NCBI RefSeq assembly: GCF_007748095.1
Contig: NZ_CP036287.1
Location: forward strand, 1,364,001 to 1,428,000
DNA length: 64,000 nucleotides
Source: Engelhardtia mirabilis
Lineage (GTDB): Bacteria; Planctomycetota; UBA1135; GCA-002686595
Direction: 5' to 3'
Notes under the pieces: model-generated
What the model was told of the DNA's origin: nothing
Database searches by the model: none
What the model saw: only the letters and a program-made list of their open reading frames with translations
Made by a program: the position numbers and the translations under genes
Shown: in pieces, positions 48,005 through 54,232 of the stretch
Layout of the letters: each line of letters starts with the position of its first letter
How positions within the stretch are numbered: position 1 is the stretch's first letter

Positions 48005-48391
48005 TTGTTGAAGGCAATCATCACCTCGATCGTCGTCCTCACCGTGACATCGCAGTCCTTTGGACAGACAGTGCTCCCCTGCAACCAGTCCACCTTCGTC
48101 GAGCTGAACAGCGGCCCCCTGTTGTTCTGCGGCCCGGATATCATCGGCCAGGCGGCCGCGGCCATGTCAAGTGCTGCTCTGGCAGGTACGCAATGCGCCG
48201 AGGAATGTGAGGATGTCAATGGTGTTCCCTTTCGCTGTGCAAAGACCGGTACAGGGCCTGTTCCGCTCGACGCATTCACCATCGATGACATCTTCGTCGA
48301 TCCAAGCACCGGGCAGCTGTGCGCAACGGGGAGCTTCCAGGGCCAAGTTGCCGTAACTTGCGCGAACTGCCCTAGGATAATCGAAGCGTGA
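48005..48391 (+). CDS. Small secreted cysteine-rich protein
   Basis: With the TTG start at 48005 the product is 128 residues: a signal peptide (LKAIITSIVVLTVTSQSFGQ) and a mature part of about 105 residues that contains eight cysteines (in LPCNQ, LFCGP, QCAEECED, FRCAKT, QLCATG and TCANCP). The even number suggests four disulfide bonds, so it is probably exported to the periplasm or outside. I do not recognise a family. It lies in the lower-GC segment between the lipocalin fragment and the intact lipocalin gene, 88 bases upstream of the next gene. Confidence 0.6.
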   Translation: MLKAIITSIVVLTVTSQSFGQTVLPCNQSTFVELNSGPLLFCGPDIIGQAAAAMSSAALAGTQCAEECEDVNGVPFRCAKTGTGPVPLDAFTIDDIFVDPSTGQLCATGSFQGQVAVTCANCPRIIEA

Positions 48392-48479
48392 GGCTGATCG
48401 TCCGCCTGTCGGGCATGTGGTCATCCGGCCAATCGCTCCGAGATTCGCGCAAGTTCGCCCGGCGAGCGGAACGGACTAA

Positions 48480-50495
48480 ATGACTCGTCGGCAATCTGAA
48501 CTGACGGAGACCTGTTTGGATCTTCACGTGGCCGTGCCGGATCGGACCAGTCGACGGCGCATGGCCGTGGGAGCAACCTGCGTGATAGTCGCCATTCTCA
48601 CGGCGCTCTACCTGACACGGGTGCCACACAAGCCGGAAGCGGCAATCGCAGAGTCAGCTCCGACGCGGTCGGAACGCGGCGATCGTGTCTCAGCTCTGTC
48701 GAGTCCATTGTCGTCGGCGGAGAGCCGTCGCGCAGTCTTGATGGGCGACGAGGGGCGAGGGCCACTGCGGATTCGACTTGAAGGGGTTCGCGAGGCGAAG
48801 CGGCTGCTGGAGGACGGCCCCGGCGTCGCCGAGTATGCGGTCGACGCTCCCGGGGCTTCTGTCGAGTTGGCGCCGATCCTTGGGCGCGAGATTCGAATCC
48901 CCGCCGAGAAGGTTGGATTGGAGGTTGGGGCCACCCGAATTTTCTTGGGAGCGATCGAGATTGCGGGGCAGACGTTCACATACCCTCAGGTGTGCTTGGA
49001 TCTCGGCGATGCTGCTTTCGACGACGGGGTGCGCACTATCGACGTCGCAGTTGGCAGCCCGTCTCTCTATTCGGTTGGCGATTCTGAAGGTGAGATCGCG
49101 ATTCGCAATTACCGCGATGGCGGCTTCGGAGTCGGTGACCGCTACTTCGGCACGCTGCGGGTTGCGGGTGCGCTCTTTGCGCTGCCGTGGGAGTCCGACT
49201 TTTCCTCTTCGTTTCGCATCAGTGCCGATGGCGCTGTGCCTCTCGATGTCGAGCCGCAGCGTCCACTCAACTTCCCCAGCACTCGCAAGCTCACCTTGGA
49301 GCCGTCGACCGGGCTTTCGTTGCGATTGACGTCTCCGACGCGGCCCGGAAAGGTGGACGTCGTCGTAACGAGGCCGGGCGCAGGGGAGCCCGTGCTGGGT
49401 GCCGCTGCTGTGCTCCTGACGGACTGGAAGCGTGACCGGACGGCCTTCACTGACGTTCGATGGTTCGCCAATCTCGAGTTCGATGGACTCCCGGTCGCGA
49501 GTGTCGCGGTCAATCTGTCGCTGCCCCCTTCTGGCGAGTCCCTGGCAATACGGGAGTTCGTCTTGCAGGCGGTGGAGATGAACTCGCAGGCTATTCAGCT
49601 CGATGGGAGGGCAGCGCCTGAGCCGGTCGCCGCAGCGGTCGAGCTGAGATTTGATCGGCGGATCGTGGATCTTCAACGAATGCTCGATCAGCCCCTGGCC
49701 GTTCGTTTGGACACGGCGGACTCAGCTGCGATCGCGGCAGGCCAGATGCCTGTTCTGCACAAGTTCATCGGCTCGGAGGTGCAGGTTGGGCCCGATGGGG
49801 CAAGTTGTGTGTTTCGGAATCAACCGACTGGTCTGTTTCCGGGAGAGTATTGCCTGGTCATCCCGCAACTCGCTTACTCCGAGACTCTGGTAATCGTGGA
49901 GGGTATCGAGAGCTATGTCCTGCCCGAGATTCGGATTAGTGACCTAGTCGTGCAGCTCTCTGGTTCCGAGGTGGCGCGTGCTACAGCCGTGACGCTAAGT
50001 CCGGTGGGGTGCGGCAGCCGCCTTGTCCCACTGTCGAAGTCTGTGCCCAGCGATCGCACGCTCTACTTCCTCGTGGCTGCCGGGGAGTTCACAGCGACGG
50101 TGCACCCACCGACCCTCAGAATGGTCGATCGCACTGTCAATGCCGACCCCGGGCCTTCGTTGCAGGAGCTCCGGCTGGAACCGTATGCGCGAGCAAGCCT
50201 GCGTTTTGGTGATCAGGTTGACGGGCGGCACTCGAGAGCGTCGATGACCGTTCTTCCGCAGGTTCACGTTGCAGACCTTGCCGGGGAGAAGGTCTCTGCG
50301 CTTGTAAGGGGGACCGGCTTCGATCTGGCGACGGGTACCGTTGACGGCTTCGAGGTGTTGTTCGAAAGCGAGTCGGCGCTGCGCGTGACCCTGCGGGGAG
50401 CGCAGACGAGTGAGTCGGTCTCGATCGTCACCTCATTCGGCCCGCCTGAGCCGACTGTCCTGCCGTCGGGCTGGCTCGAAGGTAGCGATGGCTAG
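48480..50495 (+). CDS. Membrane-anchored protein of unknown function in lower-GC segment
   Basis: The 671-residue protein has a short cytoplasmic N-terminus, one membrane helix (MAVGATCVIVAILTALYLTRV) and a long beta-rich extracytoplasmic part. No family is recognised. VAAGEFTATVHPPT resembles the PG-Y-A stretch of the anchored proteins at 42361 and 43948, and the general plan is the same, so it may be a distant relative. Codon use is visibly less GC-rich than in the neighbours (about 58-62 % G+C in sampled lines against about 70 %), which together with the flanking duplication suggests acquisition by transfer. Confidence 0.6.
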   Translation: MTRRQSELTETCLDLHVAVPDRTSRRRMAVGATCVIVAILTALYLTRVPHKPEAAIAESAPTRSERGDRVSALSSPLSSAESRRAVLMGDEGRGPLRIRLEGVREAKRLLEDGPGVAEYAVDAPGASVELAPILGREIRIPAEKVGLEVGATRIFLGAIEIAGQTFTYPQVCLDLGDAAFDDGVRTIDVAVGSPSLYSVGDSEGEIAIRNYRDGGFGVGDRYFGTLRVAGALFALPWESDFSSSFRISADGAVPLDVEPQRPLNFPSTRKLTLEPSTGLSLRLTSPTRPGKVDVVVTRPGAGEPVLGAAAVLLTDWKRDRTAFTDVRWFANLEFDGLPVASVAVNLSLPPSGESLAIREFVLQAVEMNSQAIQLDGRAAPEPVAAAVELRFDRRIVDLQRMLDQPLAVRLDTADSAAIAAGQMPVLHKFIGSEVQVGPDGASCVFRNQPTGLFPGEYCLVIPQLAYSETLVIVEGIESYVLPEIRISDLVVQLSGSEVARATAVTLSPVGCGSRLVPLSKSVPSDRTLYFLVAAGEFTATVHPPTLRMVDRTVNADPGPSLQELRLEPYARASLRFGDQVDGRHSRASMTVLPQVHVADLAGEKVSALVRGTGFDLATGTVDGFEVLFESESALRVTLRGAQTSESVSIVTSFGPPEPTVLPSGWLEGSDG

Positions 50496-50698
50496 ACTGG
50501 GGTTGCGCCCTTTTGGAATGCCATGTGCCGGGGTCAGAAGGGGCGTTCGCCCAGAGTTGAGAGCCGGCGATGGCGACGAGAGGCAGTGGGCAAGCAGAGG
50601 CGTCGCCCGCTGATGAGTTGGACGCAATGGGCGCGAGTCCTGGTGACCGATGCGGGCGAGATGCGTCGAGTCGCCTGGCCGGCGTGTGCCCGATAACG

Positions 50699-51301
50699 TC
50701 AGTGGTCCCGGGTCCAGTGCGCCAGGTCGCCGCCGGCGTCGCTCGCCGGGTGCCCCGCGTCGGGCCAGGACTGGGGGACGCGGCGCAGGTCTGCGGGGTC
50801 GTAGCCCATCTCGGCCAGGCGCAGCTCGAGGGCCTCGAGGCGCTCGTCTGCGATCTCGGGGTTGCGGGTCATGATCCAGGCGTAGTCGCGCTTGGTGCGG
50901 GCGACGATCGTCGCGCTGTAGTCGTCCGCGAGCCAGGCGATCAGGTACTCGGCTTCGAAGGGCCAGAGGAAGCGCATGCCCCACGTCGCGTTGGTCGCGT
51001 CGTCGCGCACGAAGCCGACGGGCTCCATGGTCTTCAGGGGGCCGTCGAAGGCGCCCTTGCGGAAGACGTAGCTGGTCAGGATGCGGCCGTCGTCGCCCAG
51101 GGCGTAGGACTCGACCGCGTTGTAGGCCTTCTTCTCCGAGCCGGCCGGGATGTGGGCCTGGACGTACCAGTCGCCCATGAAGCGCGGCAGGTCGACGCTC
51201 GAGACCGTGGGCAGGGGCGGGTGGGAGGCGCAGCCGAGCAGGCCGAGGAGGCCGGCCAGGAGCGGGGTTCGGGGTGCGTGGGATGAGTTCGCGAAGGCCA
51301 T
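50699..51301 (-). CDS. blc: Outer-membrane lipocalin (Blc family)
   Basis: The 200-residue protein carries a lipoprotein signal (LLAGLLGLLGC) and the bacterial lipocalin pattern: LPRFMGDWYVQAHIP at the start of the barrel, KKAYNAVESYAL, WPFEAEYLIAWLADDYSATIVA and YAWIMTRNPEI, followed by the C-terminal helix ERLEALELRLAEMGYDP. Blc proteins bind lipids or lysophospholipids at the outer membrane. The ATG at 51301 opens the signal peptide. The last 68 codons are duplicated at 47276. It is divergent from the binding-protein gene. Confidence 0.92.
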   Translation of the reverse strand: MAFANSSHAPRTPLLAGLLGLLGCASHPPLPTVSSVDLPRFMGDWYVQAHIPAGSEKKAYNAVESYALGDDGRILTSYVFRKGAFDGPLKTMEPVGFVRDDATNATWGMRFLWPFEAEYLIAWLADDYSATIVARTKRDYAWIMTRNPEIADERLEALELRLAEMGYDPADLRRVPQSWPDAGHPASDAGGDLAHWTRDH

Positions 51302-51396
51302 GTGTGGGCCTTCGCTCGGCCGGCGGGATCGGATGCGCCGGGCTCGGCCCGCGGCGGGGTGGTGCCCTCGCGCCCGGCTCCCACTATCTTCAGCCG

Positions 51397-52161
51397 ATGC
51401 TTCGAGTCGCCCTGATCGCCGCCGCCGTCGCCTGCTCCCTGGCCTGCAGCTCGCCCCGCAGCGAGTCGGACCTCTACCCGGGCCCGCCCCTGGTGGTGGG
51501 CTGCGACTTCGCCAACCCGCCATTCGCCTCGCGCGAGGGGGCCCTGCCGCCGGTGGGGCGCGACGTGGAGATGACGCGGGAGCTGGCCCGCCGGCTCGGA
51601 CGACCGCTGATCTGGCGCCAGCTGCCCTTCGACGAGCTCTTGGACGCAGTGGAGGACTGCGAGGTCGACGCGGTGGTCGCGACCATGGGCGTCACGCCCG
51701 AGCGCGAGGCGCGGGTGCCCTTCAGCGAGCCCTACTTTGTCACGGACGTCCTGGCCCTGGTGCGCGTCGGCGACGGCCAGCCGCGGACCCTGGACGAGCT
51801 CGACGGGCAGGCGGTCGCCGCCGGCGCGGGCACGACGTCGGAGCGGGCGGTGCGCCTGTGCCTGCCCAACTCGACCATCGCAGTAGCCAGCGAGAAGGGC
51901 GACACCAGCGTCGATCGGCTCCTCGCTGGCGAAATCGCGGCGGCGGTGATGGACGGCCCCGACGCGCGGGACCTGGCGCGGGAGAATCCGCGCCTGACGT
52001 GGATCGAGGAGCCCTTGGCCGAAGAGCGCTACGCGATCGCCCTGCGGCCGGACGATCCGAACCTGCGGAAGGAAGTCGACGCGGCCCTTGGAGCGATGCG
52101 CGAAGAGGGATTCCTCGCGCTGCTCGACCAGCGCTTCGGGCTCGCGGGAGTGACGGAATGA
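51397..52161 (+). CDS. Solute-binding lipoprotein (SBP_bac_3 type)
   Basis: A 254-residue periplasmic binding protein. The lipobox SLAC puts the lipidated Cys at residue 17. The mature part shows the family-3 pattern PLVVGCDFANPPFASREG, VGRDVEMTRELARRLG, WRQLPFDELLDAVEDCEVDAVVATMGVTPEREARVPFSEPYF and DELDGQAVAAGAGTTSE. Such proteins bind amino acids or similar polar solutes for ABC importers. No permease or ATPase gene is adjacent, so it either serves distant transporter genes or acts as a sensor. It is transcribed away from the lipocalin gene. Confidence 0.88.
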   Translation: MLRVALIAAAVACSLACSSPRSESDLYPGPPLVVGCDFANPPFASREGALPPVGRDVEMTRELARRLGRPLIWRQLPFDELLDAVEDCEVDAVVATMGVTPEREARVPFSEPYFVTDVLALVRVGDGQPRTLDELDGQAVAAGAGTTSERAVRLCLPNSTIAVASEKGDTSVDRLLAGEIAAAVMDGPDARDLARENPRLTWIEEPLAEERYAIALRPDDPNLRKEVDAALGAMREEGFLALLDQRFGLAGVTE

Positions 52162-52182
52162 CGTGGGGAGCGGTTAGGCGGA

Positions 52183-52243
52183 CGTCAGGTGCCAGGCACA
52201 AGACCGCCGCCTAGGGCAGCGGTTTTGTGCCTGGCACCTGACG
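52183..52243. repeat. Inverted repeat with GTGCCAGGCAC cores between convergent genes (IR-D)
   Basis: The arms 52183-52207 and 52219-52243 pair over 25 bases with a single C/T difference that still allows G-U pairing; the loop is 11 bases. A few outer bases (TAGGCG/CGCCTA) pair as well. Each arm contains the small palindrome GTGCC-A/T-GGCAC. It lies between the stops at 52161 and 52262. Confidence 0.9.
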
Positions 52244-52261
52244 AACGCCTACCCGCGGCTC

Positions 52262-52951
52262 TCAGCAGCCCGGCTCGAAGCAGGGCGGCGAGGGGCCCAG
52301 GATCGTCAGGCACTCGGCGTTGGTCAGGCGCAGCGGACCGACCGGGCCGATGCTCTGGCGGGTGCCCTGGAACCAGATGCTGAGGCCGGTGACCGAGGGG
52401 CCCGACGGGACCGTGAAGTCGAAGGTTGCGGTGTCGCCGAACAGGAGCCCGGCGGCCAGGAACTGCGGGTTCGAGATCAACAGCGTCGCGTCCGGCAGGA
52501 TCGGTAGGAACGCCGGCGCCAGCGAGTAATACAGCGACCACTGGCCGATCTCACCGCTCGGGCCGACCCGCAGGCGCATCGGGCAGCCGGGCACCGCGTT
52601 GCCGCACTTCACCAGCGTGGCCTGGGGCAGTTGCGCGGTCAGCACCGACAGGCTCGCGCAGGGGCCGGGTGTGTAGGTGCTGGTGTACTGGATGATCTGG
52701 CCGACGAACGGCGACAGGTCGACGGTGAGGCTCCTGACGTGGATTCCGTCCTGGGACCCGGCCAGGGGACCGGAGCACTTCAGGTAGTACTTGGCGTCGT
52801 TGCAGGGGCCCGGCCCCGGCAGGGATTCGATCACCCCGGTGAAGGTCGCGGGCTGGGCGGCAGCCTGGGCCGGGCCCTGGGCCGCAGCGGTGCCGAGTTG
52901 GGTGGCCGCGGCGATCGCGACCAAGATCGCGTAGCGAGCGATGTGAAGCAT
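52262..52951 (-). CDS. Secreted protein of unknown function
   Basis: The 229-residue protein has a signal peptide (ARYAILVAIAAATQLGTAAAQ) and a start supported by AAGGGGA seven bases upstream. The mature part has about eight cysteines, among them PGPCNDAKYYLKCSG and VKCGNAVPGCP, and a C-terminal module with LRVGPSGEIGQWSLYYSLAP, SIWFQGTRQSIGPVGPLRLTNAECL. The C-terminal pattern, with its WFQG and LTNAE elements, looks like an extracellular beta module, but I cannot name it. No neighbours suggest a role; it faces the binding-protein gene across IR-D. Confidence 0.6.
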   Translation of the reverse strand: MLHIARYAILVAIAAATQLGTAAAQGPAQAAAQPATFTGVIESLPGPGPCNDAKYYLKCSGPLAGSQDGIHVRSLTVDLSPFVGQIIQYTSTYTPGPCASLSVLTAQLPQATLVKCGNAVPGCPMRLRVGPSGEIGQWSLYYSLAPAFLPILPDATLLISNPQFLAAGLLFGDTATFDFTVPSGPSVTGLSIWFQGTRQSIGPVGPLRLTNAECLTILGPSPPCFEPGC

Positions 52952-53064
52952 GGCGTCCCCTTTCAGTTGACGGGGGAGTGCCGCCGGCGCGGGGGGGCGC
53001 GAGCGACATCCCCTCGCCACCTAGCCTGCCAAGCCGCGCCGATAACGGGGCTACAGCCTCGGGC

Positions 53065-54147
53065 TCAGTTCTGGAACAGCGACACGCACTGGATCCGGCG
53101 GCTGCCGGCGCTGTCGTGAACCGCGAACGAGCCCCCCGGACGCATGGAGGCCGAGCCCCAGGCCCCGTCCTTGCGGACCGCGTAGAAGCTCACGTTGAAG
53201 TTCGGCTCGCCCTTCTCGTTCAAGAGATGCGGCCGCCGCGTGCGGTCGGCGATGCGCTTCAGCACCGCTAGGCAGGCGTCCGTGGGCGCCAGGCCGTTCT
53301 CGAGCTCGCGCACGATCGAGAAGGCCCCGCAGGACTGGATCACCGCCTCGCCGCGGCCGGTGGCGCCGGCCGATCCGAAGGCGTTGTCGCAGTACATGCC
53401 CGCGCCGACGATGGGGGAGTCGCCCACGCGGCCGGGGATCTTCCAGGACAGGCCGCTGGTGGTCGTGACGCAGCCGATGTCCCCGGCGGCGGTGACCCCC
53501 GACGCGTGGATCGTGCCGGTGGTGTAGGGGATCTCGAGCTGGCCCTCGGTCTGCAACTGCTGGTCGGGGTCGAGCCAGTCGTCGTCGGGGCTCAGGCGCG
53601 TCTTCCAACGCAGCCACGCCGCGCGCGCCTGGTCGGTCAGCAGGTTCTGCTCGGGGAAGCCGTGGGCCAGGGCGAAGCGCTTCGCCCCCTCGCCGACGAT
53701 CATCACGTGGTCGGTGCGCTTGAGCACGAGCAGCGCCACCTGCGACGGGTGCATGATGTCCTCGATGCAGCCCACCGAACCGGCGCGGTGGGTCGGGCCG
53801 TGCATCACGCTCGAGTCGAGCTGCACCACGCCGTCTTCGTTGGGCAGCCCGCCGTAACCCACGGACATGTCGTTCGGGTCCGCCTCGACGATGCCGACCC
53901 CGGCCACCACGGCATCGAGCGGGTCCGTGCCCGCGCGGATCAACTCCATCGCGCGGTCCACCGCCGCGACGCCGTTGCCCGACGCGATCACGCAGGCGCC
54001 GCGATGGGCGTGGCCCTGTGCGACGTAGTCGTCCTGGGCCGCGGTGAACGGCCGGGGATCGTCGGCCGCGCGCGCGCGGGCACCGAGGCTCGCGAGTCCG
54101 AAGGCGGCAGCGGAAGAGGTCAGGAGCGAGCGGCGATCGATGGGCAT
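53065..54147 (-). CDS. Glycosylasparaginase / isoaspartyl-peptidase family protein, Tat-exported
   Basis: The 360-residue protein starts with a twin-arginine signal (DRRSLLTSSAAAFGLASLG). The body fits the N4-(beta-N-acetylglucosaminyl)-asparaginase family of Ntn hydrolases: NGVAAVDRAMELIRAGTDPLDAVVAG, DPNDMSVGYGGLPNEDGVVQLDSSVM, and the autocleavage region TTGTIHASGVTAAGDIGCVTT, with Thr212 as probable nucleophile released by self-processing. GRVGDSPIVGAGMYCDN is the conserved substrate-binding segment. It would cleave the link between Asn and N-glycan or related amides in the periplasm. It is a single gene; the ATG at 54147 begins the Tat signal. Confidence 0.9.
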   Translation of the reverse strand: MPIDRRSLLTSSAAAFGLASLGARARAADDPRPFTAAQDDYVAQGHAHRGACVIASGNGVAAVDRAMELIRAGTDPLDAVVAGVGIVEADPNDMSVGYGGLPNEDGVVQLDSSVMHGPTHRAGSVGCIEDIMHPSQVALLVLKRTDHVMIVGEGAKRFALAHGFPEQNLLTDQARAAWLRWKTRLSPDDDWLDPDQQLQTEGQLEIPYTTGTIHASGVTAAGDIGCVTTTSGLSWKIPGRVGDSPIVGAGMYCDNAFGSAGATGRGEAVIQSCGAFSIVRELENGLAPTDACLAVLKRIADRTRRPHLLNEKGEPNFNVSFYAVRKDGAWGSASMRPGGSFAVHDSAGSRRIQCVSLFQN

Positions 54148-54232
54148 GGTTCGAGCGTTGAGCGTGTCGGGATGGGCCGCAGATCCTACTGGCGACGCGC
54201 GAGCCTTGGCGGCCGGGCCGCACGATCGAGAC

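Noticed and set aside
47481..50698. Integrase or transposase inside the lower-GC segment
   Set aside because: I looked for a recombinase to explain the duplication, but only the small Cys-rich and the membrane-anchored proteins are encoded; insertion remains an inference.
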